Assembly (NCBI GenBank): GCA_905221605.1
Contig: CAJNDS010002313.1
Coordinates: 1-40,000 of the forward strand
Length of the DNA stretch: 40,000 nt
Origin: Symbiodinium natans
Lineage: Eukaryota; Sar; Dinophyceae; Suessiales; Symbiodiniaceae
Direction: 5' to 3'
Within the stretch, counting starts at the first letter, position 1; each line of letters opens with the position of its first letter. Both the position numbers and the translations under genes were made by a program. Positions 26,861 through 38,261 of the stretch are shown here, piece by piece. A model generated the notes under the pieces. The model saw only the letters and a program-made list of their open reading frames with translations. It made no database searches and was not told the DNA's origin.

Positions 26861-27700
26861 TAATCTTTGAACAAGATTCCCTTCAGTATAGGACGCCATT
26901 GACGTCATGTTGATGTTCTACAGGAGACCCCTTAGCGCAGGCTGGCTTGCTTACACGACTAGAACTTCTGAGCTGCTTGAGAGCAACCTTCCTATGAGAT
27001 TGGGTTTCACATCTCACCTGTTGGTATTTTCGTTATCTTCTTTTGCTTTTCGTCTTTCTGGGGCGCCTCTCTAATTGGGGGTGGCGGCGGGCTTTTGTGC
27101 ACGTCGAGGTGTCTTGGAGAGCACGAAATTTTTGGTTAGTTGCTCTCGTTTCTCTTTCGGGAAGGGGATGGATATTCTTGTTTCATCTTGGGAGCATAAG
27201 TCTCCTTTTAAATGGTGCTTTGGGGGGGTAGAAGTCCCTCGCACTAAGATTACTTCTGCAAAAGAAAATCAGAATTTTTCTAATATATAATTTCAATCCT
27301 CCTCTTTCGATTCTCCGAAATTCGACCTCAATTAATCAGGTCCTGGTCCCGATCCAATTAAGAAAGATCGAAAGACCCTCCATAATGTAAGATCCAATAT
27401 ATCAGACATTCGAAAATAATCAGATCATAACCAATATTCATTGTGACATCTCCCATCATCAAATCATTTTTTCTCTACTCATTTCGTAAACGCTAGTCAA
27501 TCAAGCCAGTGCAAGAAATTTATGTTATCATCTATGGTCGAAGATAATTTTCCTTTGCCATCATAATAGAATATATATATATATATAATTTTAATATTCC
27601 TCATCAAACAAAATAAATATTAAAAAATCAATATATTGAAAAGATTTTATACCTAGAAATAATTAATCAAAATTCCGAAATAAAATAATGCCGTCTATGA
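26861..27700. other. AT-rich segment, nothing recognised
   Basis: No recognisable protein. An (AT)n run stands near 27572-27589. Short plus-strand frames at 27043-27290 are Trp/Phe-rich and look like chance. Confidence 0.5.
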
Positions 27701-27704
27701 ATAT

Positions 27705-27962
27705 CCTCATAGTTTCCATGAAATGATTCCATCATTTTCTATTTTCATTGTGTTTTTTTCAAATTTATGTCATCTATATTTCATTATAAAAATATCGCCG
27801 GCAATTTAACACATTACCATTTAAATCTGAATTTCCCCCATTCCCTCCATCTTCATTTCATTATAATGATACCGCCGGGAGTTTATTAGATTCATATCGT
27901 ATTTATTTTCATTATCAGAATTCTGGAATTTCTTCCATTGATTTCGCCTTCATTTCATTGCA
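27705..27962 (-). repeat. Last satellite block, minus orientation, at the island's right edge
   Basis: TTCATTTCATTATAATGATA and GAATTTCTTCCATTGATTTC units run to ATTTCATTGCAGTG, where GC-rich unrelated sequence begins abruptly. Confidence 0.8.
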
Positions 27963-28190
27963 GTGCTTTTTGTCTGTGTGCGCGGGGTTGTGCTGTTCAC
28001 TCTGCCGAAGCCTTGCTACGCCCGATTCCACAACACACAAATTAAATAAGTGTAATAAAAACCCGGAAACAGGCAATAGTATTAAAGTGTAGTACCCCAA
28101 AACCCAGACGATACTACTACCAAGCTACCAAGCTATTCTACAGGGGAAGCTGCAAGGTGGCAGGTGGTCGTCCGGCAAGGGCGCTCGTAC

Positions 28191-28358
28191 TCACTCAGCT
28201 ACTAAGTCTCCTTCCTGATCCTGATCCACTTCCACGGCTCGGCTCACCGCTTGCTCCTCCGTGTCCTTCGCCTCCTTCTCCTCTTTGCCCTCATCCGATT
28301 CGGTGTTGACACCCTCCTGCTCCGGCGCCTTTTCAGTCCTGAGAGGGGCTTCTGACAT
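28191..28358 (-). CDS. Short acidic Glu/Lys-rich frame, possible exon
   Basis: From an ATG at 28358 it reads MSEAPLRTEKAPEQEGV and continues with ESDEGKEEKEAKDTEE to a stop at 28191, 55 residues. The composition is that of a disordered acidic segment. No domain is recognised. It overlaps plus-strand frames in the same stretch and could be chance. Confidence 0.25.
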   Translation of the reverse strand: MSEAPLRTEKAPEQEGVNTESDEGKEEKEAKDTEEQAVSRAVEVDQDQEGDLVAE

Positions 28359-28479
28359 GGACAATGAGCCAAACACACGTCAGACGCGTTGTGGCTTCTG
28401 GTCTTTGAAGTTCTCCGGTTCCGCAGCACCGACAGGTTCTCAGAAATCCTACAAGATCCTGGTCTACGAAGTGCCCAAG

Positions 28480-28573
28480 ATCTCCACAGAAACCCGAATA
28501 CCAAACACCTCTACGGTATCTTGGAAGCCAAGAAGCGGCTTGCTAGCATCCGACGCATTGGCTGCCTTGCAGG
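28480..28573 (+). CDS. Candidate exon ending at a telomere-type unit
   Basis: One frame reads NPNTKHLYGILEAKKRLAS and continues IRRIGCLAG to CAGG|GTTTAGGG. This is the same donor arrangement seen repeatedly at 4-15 kb, but here outside the main array. A second frame is also open. No family is recognised. Confidence 0.25.
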
Positions 28574-28887
28574 GTTTAGGGTGCGGGGCTTAGGGTTCAA
28601 TTTTCAAGAAGCCTGATGGGGTCAATTCATCGCTTCCCCCCACAGATATGAACCACCCCCCTCCACAGATTGCTCTCGGCGTGCACCTAGACAGTTGGGA
28701 GTAGAGGAGGGGAGTTTGGCTTGAGACTCTGGCAGAATGGGCACACCAGCATGCGCAGTTGATGGACCCAATACTGAAAATCACCGGGGCCAATGCAGGA
28801 GTTTAAGAAATAAACAGGCACTATTTTCAAAGGTTCAATTCAGCCCACTAAACACTACCGCCCTCAAGCAAAGATCTCTTCCGTGAA

Positions 28888-29226
28888 TTGGACCCCAACG
28901 ATGTTTCGCCACCGCAAATGGCTGTCTTCGGGCGGGCTTGTGTTGTCTTGCTCGAAAATTCTCGTGCAGAAACCTTCCGGTGGATTCTGAAGATGACCCC
29001 GCAAGGAGTCACACCTTATTCAGGCCCCAAACATCCCGAAACTATAGAACCCGAAAGAGCCTGCGCGGCCTCTGACCCCGGAGCCGCCGTTGTGCCAGGC
29101 TTCTTGTTGACTTTGTCTCTTCAATGTTCACAGCAACCTCCCACCCTGAACCTGCCTATATTGAGAACTTCGGCTTGGGTGTTGGATTTGGGCGTTTCGG
29201 GACCTTGTGTCCTGCGTACGTGTTGA
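28888..29226 (+). pseudogene. Possible MULE-type transposase fragment
   Basis: The frame has no ATG at its start. It contains VFGRACVVLLENSRAETFRW followed by IL, then GPKHPETIEPERACAAS. This resembles the MULE transposase core, in which a Phe-Gly-x-Ala-x-Leu stretch and a Glu-Thr-x-x-x-Phe-x-Trp block precede a Pro-x-x-Ile-Thr-Asp block. Here the catalytic Thr-Asp position reads Glu-Pro, so if the match is real the copy is dead. No upstream Asp motif or terminal inverted repeats were found. Resemblance is by eye only and chance similarity is possible. Confidence 0.27.
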
Positions 29227-29229
29227 CAT

Positions 29230-29800
29230 GTGTTGGCTCGTGGCCCTATTCTTGCCACCTGTTTTGGGGCCAAGGCTTGGCAATAGGCCGAGGATGAGAG
29301 TGTGACCGGTTGTTCTGGCACCCGCTGTGAAAGCGGGCGTGTCGCCAGCCCAGGCACTTCCGCCAAAATATGTGCATAGATACATATACGCACACAAAAA
29401 TGTATGAATTTATGTGTTTCCTTATTATGTCTACGAACATTATCATACATAAACGTGTAGAAAAATTTTCCTCGCAGAAGTCGAGGATTGGGTCGAGGTT
29501 GGGTATTACGCATCGTAATGGGCTTAGGTGAAGCTTTATAGATCCGACATGCCCTCCGTGCACAACATGTCTCATGCTTCGCGAGGGGCTGGCCTCTTTG
29601 GCCTCTTGCGCCGACGAAGAAGCAGCAGCAGAAGCCTCGCGCCACACTGCTGCTTGCCAACGCCGTGGGGTTCGAAAGTGTCTCTCTCTCGACTGTGTCT
29701 TTGGGTATGTAGCTCTGGCTTTGGGGGCGTGGCCTGCAGAGAGCCGCCCTAAACCGTGAGCCTCTAATCAGTCTAGGACACCAACTTCCTCGAAAAGTGG
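29230..29800. other. Segment without a recognised gene
   Basis: A 179-codon minus-strand frame (29121-29660) crosses it, with no motif and low-complexity Cys/Ser start. Nothing else was recognised. Confidence 0.45.
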
Positions 29801-29807
29801 GTGCAAA

Positions 29808-30137
29808 ATGACAACCCTGAAGGCTCCAAGGACTGTTAGGTTTTTTGGGGTCCTAAGATCAAGGTGCTGGGCTTACTTTGAGCCTGCGGGTGAGGCTATT
29901 GTTTCGGCACCTGATGAAAACAAGTTTTACAGAACCCACCCAAATGAAGCAGTTTCACTGGGCTTCCTAGCCAAAACCATGATGAGGCAAAGAACCACTT
30001 CAGCAAAGGCTGAGAAGCTGGTCCTCCTGGAGGAAGGCACATCGGACCGTATGGTCCGATGTTCCGTGAAGAACGCGTTAACAATCAATATCGGAAGACT
30101 GTCTGCCCTGGAGCTTCCAAACACAACAAAATCCTGA
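29808..30137 (+). CDS. Unrecognised 109-codon frame from an ATG
   Basis: ATG at 29808, TGA at 30135. The predicted protein is basic (MTTLKAPRTVRFFGVL at the start, KAEKLVLLEEGTSDRMV inside) without signal peptide, membrane segment or known motif. Minus-strand frames of 62-65 codons overlap it. It could be a small gene, an exon or chance. Confidence 0.25.
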   Translation: MTTLKAPRTVRFFGVLRSRCWAYFEPAGEAIVSAPDENKFYRTHPNEAVSLGFLAKTMMRQRTTSAKAEKLVLLEEGTSDRMVRCSVKNALTINIGRLSALELPNTTKS

Positions 30138-30540
30138 ACTGCAAAATTCCTAGGACAAGCCCTTTCGCCCCAAGACCTAAACCTTCAAAGCCAACCCGAA
30201 ACCCCCAAGTCCCCACGCCCCCGAGCACCTCTGGCACTCCCCGCAGCCTCAGCTCCTTCACCCAGGGCTTTGGGGCGTCGGCTTGGGAAGTGTTGGTGTT
30301 CCGTAAGGCTTTGGGATAATCACTGTGAGCTTGAGGCTACTACGCGCGAAACTCTAACCCCTAAACCCTAAAACGCCACCCTAAACCTAAACCCTGATCT
30401 AAACTTCAGGCTTGCTGTCGCGGTAGAGGTTTGGGTCACAGGCCGCACCCCACCAGGCCTGAAGTAGGGGAGGTGGAAGACCCCGGTGCAGAGCTGGGTT
30501 GGCATCCCTGGGTTGGTCGTTCTAGATAGAGCTCAGGGTT
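30138..30540. other. Segment with CCCTAAA relics, no gene
   Basis: Pro-rich frame relics to 30317, then isolated CCCTAAA units near 30357-30400. Nothing else recognised. Confidence 0.5.
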
Positions 30541-30785
30541 TAGGGCTTGTAAGGATTCTTTTTTGGTTGCTGTGTAGCTCAGGATTCTTTGCTGCGTTAA
30601 AGCTCAGTCAGGTCTTAGGGCTTATAGAGGTTCCTTGCTGGTTGCTTTGTATTTCGGGTTTACGGCTTAAAGGGATTCACTGTTGGCTGCTTTAGAGCTT
30701 GGGGTTTAGGGGTTAGAGGGATTCACTGTTGGCTGCTTTAGAGTTTGGATTCGTTGCTGGTTGCCTTAGAGCCCAGAGTTTAAGT
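30541..30785 (+). repeat. ~46 bp tandem repeat, four to five units
   Basis: Core GGATTCACTGTTGGCTGCTT, then TAGAGCTTGGGGTTTAGGGG. The two central units, starting near 30674 and 30720, are nearly identical; outer units are diverged. Each unit includes a telomere-type TTTAGGG relic. Confidence 0.85.
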
Positions 30786-33540
30786 CTAGCTGAGCATCGG
30801 AGCGACCGCGTAGCCGGCGGCCACGCTCTGCGTGCGCTGTGGGCCGCGCAGCATCGAGAGAAGTGTGTCTCCCTCCTTGGCTATGGCATTCGTGTAGGAG
30901 TTAGGGGGCCTATGCTGCGGAGTCTGCGGCTTTCCAGTTTTACTTCGGGTCGGCCTGTCCTGCATTTTGCTTGAGGCGCGGCAGGTTTATAAAGCCACTG
31001 TCATGAGAAATGGAGGTTTCAAAGACAATTGGAGGTTTCACCGCAGCATGGGTTGATGATCTGGAGCCAGAAATCACAAGCGCTGACTGTCAAGCTATGC
31101 AAAACAAGTTTGAGCTATACTGCCCACACTGCAGAAGGGTTTGAATGGAGACACGCGCCGCCACAAGGTCTCTGCCTGGTTCTTCGTTTGACAATTGGAC
31201 GATGGGTTCAGCAAATGCTGAAACCTAGTAATGGCTTCCTAATTTTATCAGCCGCCTAAACTGCTGGTCGATTCTTCGAAAGAGCTGGGGGTGGCAACTC
31301 TTCGTCCCCGAAACCCACATGGAAACGATATTTTGTAAGTCGAGGATGTGTCACGATTCATCTCGAGTCTCTCGAGTCTCCGAAGCAAGCCGCTGCGCAC
31401 ACACGAACCAGAATCAAGTCTGGTTGGCCATTAGACAACTTCATGAATTTTGTGGTCAGATCTGATGTAGTTGCATCGTGCAGGAGGCAGCTGCGTTGGC
31501 AAAGCCTTTGAGGGGTTGAGCAGTCCTTTTGGTCAAGCGGAGAAATGTCACCGCGCAGCAGCCTTGGTGGGGCTTGAAATGCCTTGAACAAGGCGTTACC
31601 ACTTGCTGCTCGAAGCATTGAGGGTTAGTCGTTTGGCGGGTTTGGGTTTTAGGACAACTCAGGGCAGCGCAGGGCGCGCGTCCTCACTTTCGGCCGTGCC
31701 TACCCAATCCGCAAGCCCTAAGCCTGAGGCCTTGGCTTGGCAAGCTTATGACACAGTAAGTTCTGCTGGCATTCCTTGTCCTTGTCCCGGGTGTGTGGGG
31801 CACGGCTCTGAGTTCACAAAGGTGTTGGCGCTTAGAGTCTGTTGCTTCGCGGCGATTCAGGTTGATGACGCAGCGGGGATGTGGGATTTAGGCCGTTGCG
31901 AAATCAAAGCATAGGCTGTTGGGAAAACGACAGAGGCACCTGAGGCACCCAAACTGCACTTGTCAGTGTTGATGCCTGCTTGGGCTTCCAGAAGTTCATG
32001 GCAGTGATGTCTGAGATGTCTATCCCCTGAATCAGGAAACTCTCTGCAACCTGGGCCTGAGCTCCAAACACAAAATTGCACGCCTTGGCGGCCGTAAACC
32101 CTCAATATGAAACCCCTTTGTCCTCGCATCCAGCTCCAAAGCTTCAGGCCGAAGCTCGATCAGATTGGGTTGAAACTGCTCGCCAAGACTTCTTCCTGAC
32201 ACCGAAACGCAATCCCGCTCGCTGGAAGTGTGTGGACGGCCGGCACCATGGTAGGGCGCACGCGGCCTTTCGGACCTTCGGACCTGCCAGGCTCTCAGTC
32301 TCTCAGTCCAATGACATTGCAGGCTCCGTACTTTAACAACTATCCGGCTGGGTGTAATTTTCCACGAGCTCGGGCGAGGCGCGCGAAGGAGGAGAGGCAC
32401 GGGAGAGGTGGAGGTGTGGGAGGTCCTGGAGAGATGCGGGAGGGCTTAATTGGGCTTGGGGATTTGATAGGCCTGCTCGTGGTTCACCAGGAAAAGCAAG
32501 AGGAAGTGAAAGGAAGTGGAAGGGCCTCCAGAACCTCGCGTTCAGAAAACAACGTTCCATCCTGAATTTATTCCCCAAAACAGAACGCGAGAAGCTTTCG
32601 GACCCAAAGCCATGATCGCGGAAGATCCTTTGTCCGTGGCCTTGTCAAATCAGAAGGCACGGCCGCAGTAGAGTCTGGGGTTCAAGTGGCCAAGTTGTCC
32701 TCGAAATGTCGCACTATTGGCAACAAAAAAAGAAGCATCCGAGACATTGTATGTAACCTGCCTTCGTGACCCCAATCAAATGGGACATCCAGAGGACAGC
32801 CTCTGCTGCTTCGGCCTAGGGTCAGGGCGCATGGGCAACTGAAGAGCGTGACTCGAGTGCAAGGTGAGCTGAGGGCCTAAATAAGAACCCACATCACACT
32901 ACGGGCCTTATAAACCCTAAAATCAAACGGTGAAATCACGCCGCCGCCCGGCTAGCGCCACAGTCTAAGCTCCAAGCCATTGCCCAAAATCACAGGGCCA
33001 GAGCCTTATACACTGCCTTTACCGTCCTTTGCCAAGGACGGTTTATAAGCGGCCAGCATCTGCAAGCCAGAAACTGGGATGACTGAAGCACTGTGGGCTT
33101 GGGGTGTCCACATTCTGCTAGCGGTGAAGAAGCATAATTGAAGCTGACCCCAATTCCAAGGCATATGCGTACGCGTTTTTTGTGGCTGGAAAGCGGGCTG
33201 AGATACACAGCAAATAACAATCCAAATCCATTCCTGCAGTTGTATTCAAATCGACCAGTTCACTTGCACGACCTCAGGTTCATGCTTTTAGACCCTACCC
33301 AACGCCAGCCGAAATTAATGAAAAAATGTAAGTTCGAGAAAACGAAAACCCATTGAGAAAACTAAGAAGATCAGAGTCAGAAACTCACAAAGACGAAGTC
33401 AGAGAACAAGCCGATTCCAAATCAGATAGCGCAGCGCTGGAACGCAGCTCTTCCCCCACTGCTGCTGATGGGGGCTGGGGGCTGTTTGGGTGTAGGGCGT
33501 GGGCTTCACGCAAAACGCATAATGTTAACCTCTAAATAAT
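30786..33540. other. Unrecognised unique DNA
   Basis: About 2.7 kb with many short frames on both strands (longest about 120 codons, 32032-32400 minus), none with a motif I know. A perfect 11 bp inverted repeat (ACCGTCCTTTG, CAAAGGACGGT region) lies near 33020-33043. No RNA gene was noticed. Confidence 0.5.
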
Positions 33541-33620
33541 TACCCCTCCCCCCCCCCGTCTCCATTGATTTTCCCCCCTCCCCCCCCCCCCCGCCCAGGC
33601 CCTCTGTTCGGGGGGGGTCG
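33541..33620. repeat. Three poly(C)/poly(G) runs
   Basis: C runs near 33550-33557 and 33579-33592 and a G run near 33611-33617. Confidence 0.9.
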
Positions 33621-33903
33621 GCCTGTCCTTTTGTTTTCAATAGGACCCTGTAACCTCTCCTTCTGCCTATGGCTTAGAGCTACAGCCTTTAGGGCTTGAG
33701 GCCTTGATTAGGGTTTAGGGTTAAGGTTTAAGGTTTAGAGTTCAGCCCTTGAGGCTTACGCCTAAACCTTACCCTGGCTTAAAGTCCGGGCTTATTATTG
33801 AGGGGGAACCCCACTCGTGGACTACTCCCTGGGATGGATTGATTTTTTCTTCTTAAAATGGAACTGAATAAGGAAATGCTTGGTTTCAAACTCCAGCCCC
33901 ATC

Positions 33904-34040
33904 TCGGAATCCAAGCAGTCTCTGGCTGAAGGCTACAGTGCTTGCAGTCTCTGGCTTAAGGCTACAACGCCTGCAGTCTCAGGTTTAAGGCCCCAGGTCC
34001 GTGCAGTCTCTGGCTTAAGCCTACAGCCCCTGCAGTCTTG
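33904..34040 (+). repeat. 29-30 bp tandem repeat, four units
   Basis: Core GCAGTCTCTGGCTTAAGGCT, then ACAACGCCT-type linkers. Units start near 33905, 33935, 33974/34004 with moderate divergence, and a partial unit ends near 34040. Confidence 0.85.
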
Positions 34041-34261
34041 CTTCGGGCTTTGTTTGAAGCACGACCTCTTCAAAAAAAAATTGGGCGAAGGGTTTCTTCA
34101 TTGAGGTGGGGGGGGGGGGGGTGCGGCTTAAATAGGGTTTACTTGGAAGCTGAGAGTCGTGTTTACAAGAGGAAAACAGATCCCAAAACGTATACATATT
34201 TACAAGAGCCAACTTCCAAATAAACCCTATTTGGGTTTATGGGGGGCTGGAGGGTCAAGAA

Positions 34262-36355
34262 TTCAATAATCTAAATAATTTAAATAATTTAAATAATTTA
34301 AATAATTTAAATAATTTAAATAATTTAAATGCCCCAGGGAGGGGGTCCGGGCCCCTTGCCTCCCGGGAATTAAATATTTAAATAATTTAAATAACGGGCC
34401 CCCCAAAATTATTGAAATAATTTAAATAACTTAAATAATTTAAATAATTTAAATAATTTAAATGCACCAGGTATTAAAATTATTTAAATTATTTAATTCC
34501 CGGGAGGCAGGGGGCCCGCCCCCCCCCCCCCCCCCCCCCCCCCCGGGGGCATTTAAATTATGTAAAATTATTTAAATTATTTAAATTATCTTAATTATTT
34601 AAGTTATTTAATTCCCCGGAACCACCCCCAAAACTAAATTACGAGCCCGGGCCTCCCCCCAATACTAAATTACGAGCCAGGGCCTCCCCCCAATACTTAA
34701 TTACGAGCCCGGGCCTTCCCCCAATACTAAATTACGAGCCGAGGAATTAAATAAGCTAAATAATGGACCCCCCATGTACATAATTTAAATGCCCCAGGTA
34801 TTTAAATTATTTAAATTATTTTATTCGGGCCGGGGAATTAAATAATTTAAATATAGTTTAAATAATTTAAATAATTTAAATAATTTAAATAATTTAAATA
34901 ATTTAAATAATTTAAATAATCTAAATTTAAATAACTTAAAAAATTCAAATAATCTAAATAATTTGAATAATTTAAAATAATCTAAATAATTTGAATAATT
35001 TAAATGCCCCCCGGGGGGGATCCGGGACCCCTGCCTCCCGGGAATTAAATAATTTAAATAATTTAAATGCTGGGGCATTTAAAATATTTAAATTATTTAA
35101 TTCGGGCCGGTGAATTAAATAATTTAAATAATTTAACTAATTTTTAAACGCCCAGGTATTTAAAATGTTTAAACTATTTAATTCCCGGGAGGCAGGGGGC
35201 CCGGACCCCCCCCCCTGGGGCATTTAAAATATTTAGATTGTTTAAATTAAATTCCCCGGAACCACCCCCAATACTAAATTACGAGTCCGGGCCTCCCCCC
35301 AATACTAAATCACGAGCCCGGGCCTCCCCCCTATATTAAATTACGAGCCAGGGCCTCCCCCCAATACTTAATTACGAGCCCGGGCCTTCCCCCAATACTA
35401 AATTACGAGCCCAGGAATTAAATTGTTTAATTATTTAATTCGGGCCGGGGAATTAAATAATTTAATAAATTATTTAAATTATTCAAATTATTTAAATTAT
35501 TTAATTCACCGGCCCGAATTAAATCATTTCAATAATTTAAATACCTGGTGCATTTAAATTATATAAATGTGTGGTCCATTATTTAAATTATTTAATTCCT
35601 CGGCTCGTAATTTAGTATTGGGGGAAGGCCCGGGCTCGTGATTTAGTATTGGGGGGAGGCCTGGGCTCGTAATTTAGTATCGGGGGTGGTGCCGGGGAAT
35701 TAAATAATTTAAATAATAAATAATTTAAATGCGCCAGAGAAAGGTCCGGGCCCCCTGCCTCCCGGGAATTAAACAATTTAAATAATTTAAATACCTGGAG
35801 CATTTACATTTATTTAAACTATTTAATTCGGGCCGGGGAATTGAATAATTCAAATAATTTAAATAACTTAAATGCCCCAGGTATTTAAATTATTTAAATT
35901 ATTAACTCCCGGGAGGCAGGGGCCCGGACCCCCCCCCCCCCGAGAGGCATTTAAATTATTCAAATTGTTTAATTCCCCGGCCCGAATTAAATAATTTAAA
36001 TAATTTAAATACCTGGGGCATTTAAATTATTTAAATTATTGAAAGTGTTTAACTCACCGGCCTGAATTAAATTATTTAAATAATTTAAATATTTTAAATG
36101 CCCCAGGTATTTAAATTATTTAAATTATTTACTTCCCGGGAGGCAGGGGGCCCGGACCCCCCCCGAGGAGCATTTAAAATATTTAAATTATTTACATTAT
36201 TTAAATTATTCAAATTATTTACTTCCCCGGAACCACCCCCGATACTAAATTACGAGCCCGGGCCTCCCCCAATACTAATACTTCATTACGTACGAGCCGG
36301 GGAATTAAATAATTTAAATAATGGACCCCCCATTTAAATGATTTAAATGCCCCAG
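34262..36355. repeat. Palindromic AATAATTTAAAT array with GC-rich modules in both orientations
   Basis: Runs of AAATAATTTAAATAATTT alternate with three GC modules. Module G1 (CCCGGGAGGCAGGGGGCCCG) faces right at about 34496, 35184, 35907 and 36137 and left at about 34330, 35005 and 35738. Module G2 (ACTAAATTACGAGCCCGGGC plus CTCCCCC) forms ~32 bp tandem runs at 34630-34740, 35270-35412 and 36240-36300 and appears inverted at 35600-35690. Module G3 (AATGGACCCCCCAT) occurs near 34763 and 36320 with an inverted relic near 35570. Minus-strand Phe/Lys/Leu-Asn-Tyr repeat frames are by-products. No gene is recognised. Confidence 0.92.
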
Positions 36356-36359
36356 TCCG

Positions 36360-37060
36360 CCGCATGCCGCGGGGTGGGGCCGAAGACGTCGTCGGCATCG
36401 CCCAACTTTAAGCCTTAGCTTTAGACCCAAGAGCAGCTTAGGAATGAAAGGGTTTGGGGTTTTTTGGTTTAGGGGAAGCAAAATGGTGCCTTTTGGCTTC
36501 AAGGGGCTTGTAAGGGAGCCTACGCCCTTAAGGCAGGGGGAAAGATTAAAGACCTGCTTTGGGTCCTAGTTAGGTCTAGGGTTTATGTAAGGTTTGCGGT
36601 TTAAGCAATACACGGTATATTCCTCAATTGAGGGGGTACAAAGGGCTCCTCGGGTTCTTCTTTACGTGGTCACAGCTCCCCCGGAACAGAGGCGCTGCAA
36701 AACCCTGAAGTTCATAAACCTGCCCAAGACTAGGGTTTAGGGTTTAGGTCAATTGCTGGAGTTTCAAAGCTACATTCCAAAGTTTAGCCTGGAGGTTTCA
36801 AAAATGTTCGGGGCTGTTGGGCAGTGCCTGACGTGTCTGAGGACTTTGGGAGCTCAGGGTTCAGGGTGTCGGGGGGAGCTGTGAAGCCCGTGAGAGCCCG
36901 AAACCCTAAATCCTACCTCCGGTACTGATTCGCAGCAGCCCATCTTGGGCTGAACGGAGGCTCCAGAAGTTTTAGGTGCTCGGGTTTAATTTACGATTTA
37001 GGTGAGGAGGGATTTTAGGGTTTAGGGTTCGGGGTTCTGTGCTTTGGGTTCAGGGTTTGC
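36360..37060. other. Unique DNA with a few TTTAGGG units, no gene
   Basis: Isolated units near 36580, 36735-36750 and 37013-37030. A short stretch near 36488-36506 superficially resembles a spliced leader and was rejected. Nothing else recognised. Confidence 0.5.
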
Positions 37061-37077
37061 ATCTTAGGTGCCATGTG

Positions 37078-37145
37078 TGTGTATATATATGTATATATAT
37101 ATATGTATATGTGTGTATATTATATGTGCGTGTGTGTACGCGCAT
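37078..37145. repeat. TA/TG microsatellite
   Basis: Irregular TATATATG and TGTGTG units. Confidence 0.93.
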
Positions 37146-37327
37146 GCGCAAGCTGTGGTGCCCTGTGATCGATTCAAGACATTGCTGCGGCATGCCAGAT
37201 CGAGCAGTGGGTCGATTGAAGTTCAGCGTTTGGGGTTCAGGATTTTGGGGTTTGGGGCAAACGATTTTGGCTGAGCGTCGTGGAACTAAATGGATCCTTA
37301 CACTGGTGTCTAGCAGTCGGGTTATCA

Positions 37328-37492
37328 CGTGACAACGACGAGACTGGAGACTTGTTTTTTACGGCGAACGAACCACACGGTCTGAAACAGTCACCAGCCC
37401 GAATGCCCGCAGGCTCCAGGATCAGGTGACTACGACGAGACTGGAGACTCGGTTTTGACAGCGAACGAACGGCACGGAACAGCCAGCAATAG
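37328..37492 (+). repeat. Two direct copies of a ~97 bp unit
   Basis: Copy 1 (37328-37402) and copy 2 (37425-37490) share ACGACGAGACTGGAGACT, then GCGAACGAAC and CACGG, then CAGCCAGC / CACCAGCC endings. Probably a tandem duplication with divergence. Confidence 0.85.
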
Positions 37493-37825
37493 CAGGCGTT
37501 AGAGGATGGCGCGGTTGGAGAAGCCCGAATCTGGCCAGCACGTCGCAGTCAAGAACGGGGTTGAAACCCAGTTCACTTATGTTGTTCACTTGTCTCAACA
37601 TGCAATGCTTACATTACTCCTTGGATCACAGCAGAAGTCTGAAGCACACAAGTGACAAAACGACCGCTTCGGCTTTCTCTCAGGTGTGCCTCGTCGCGAA
37701 GGGAAACAAGCTACCGAATTCCAGATTGCTGAAAGCATCCGCGGTCCCTCAACAGGTCTCCATGCGCCAGGTTGGAGGCGCAGTAAACTGAATGACAAGT
37801 CGAGGTTGACGTATGTGATCTTATA
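37493..37825. other. Segment without a recognised gene
   Basis: Two overlapping plus-strand frames (37561-37791 and 37686-37800) have ordinary composition but no motif. Confidence 0.45.
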
Positions 37826-37888
37826 TATACATTTATATACATATATATATATATATACTATACTATTCGCGTATAATATATATATATA

Positions 37889-37937
<49 letters not shown>

Positions 37938-37940
37938 GCG
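37826..37940. repeat. TATATA / TATATG microsatellite
   Basis: Three TA runs and a TATATG run of four to five units near 37888-37918. Confidence 0.95.
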
Positions 37941-38261
37941 TAGCACACATGTTACGACACAATGGGTAAAACACAACATTGAATGTATGATACACAGCGG
38001 AATGTACCATTTATGCATTAGCCGCGAACATACAGTTGCAAACTGCGAGGTGGGCTGCGGGTGCGGTGCTTGACGCATTTTGCTTGAGGCGTCTGCATTA
38101 TCAAGGGCGGCGCAGCTCCACGCTCGAATTCGATTGCAACGCCTACCCTGAGACCACCATGCCTTTTGACCTCGACGTGTTACAAGCCCAACTCGAACCT
38201 TGGCATCTTAGCCCGGCGGCATCACACCTAGCGCTGATACTCGTGATCCCAAGCTGCAAAA

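Larger units (their letters stand above)
15140..27962. other. 12.8 kb AT-rich island with sharp edges
   Basis: Base composition falls visibly at about 15140 and rises again at about 27963. No CCCTAAA/TTTAGGG arrays occur inside, although they are dense to the left and reappear, sparsely, to the right. Inside are a ~50 bp satellite, a dispersed ~300-450 bp repeat, a second retroelement and two related remnants. It could be a nested repeat block, an insertion from another replicon or species, or an assembly join. Stretches not listed separately (15140-16170, 18380-19075, 22000-22540, 22990-23580) show nothing I recognise. Confidence 0.7.

Noticed and set aside
29121-29660. 179-codon minus-strand frame
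   Set aside because: No motif, and it runs across the candidate MULE fragment and several unrelated plus-strand frames. Length alone is weak support in this base composition.
33904-34040. CRISPR-like array
   Set aside because: Units are contiguous tandem copies with no unique spacers, in a eukaryotic context.
34821-35078. 85-codon minus-strand Leu/Phe/Lys-rich frame
   Set aside because: Pure by-product of the AATAATTTAAAT array.
36488-36506. Resemblance to the dinoflagellate spliced leader (TTTTGGCT...CAAG)
   Set aside because: There is an extra base inside the core and the 5' half does not match; no GT donor or Sm-like site follows.
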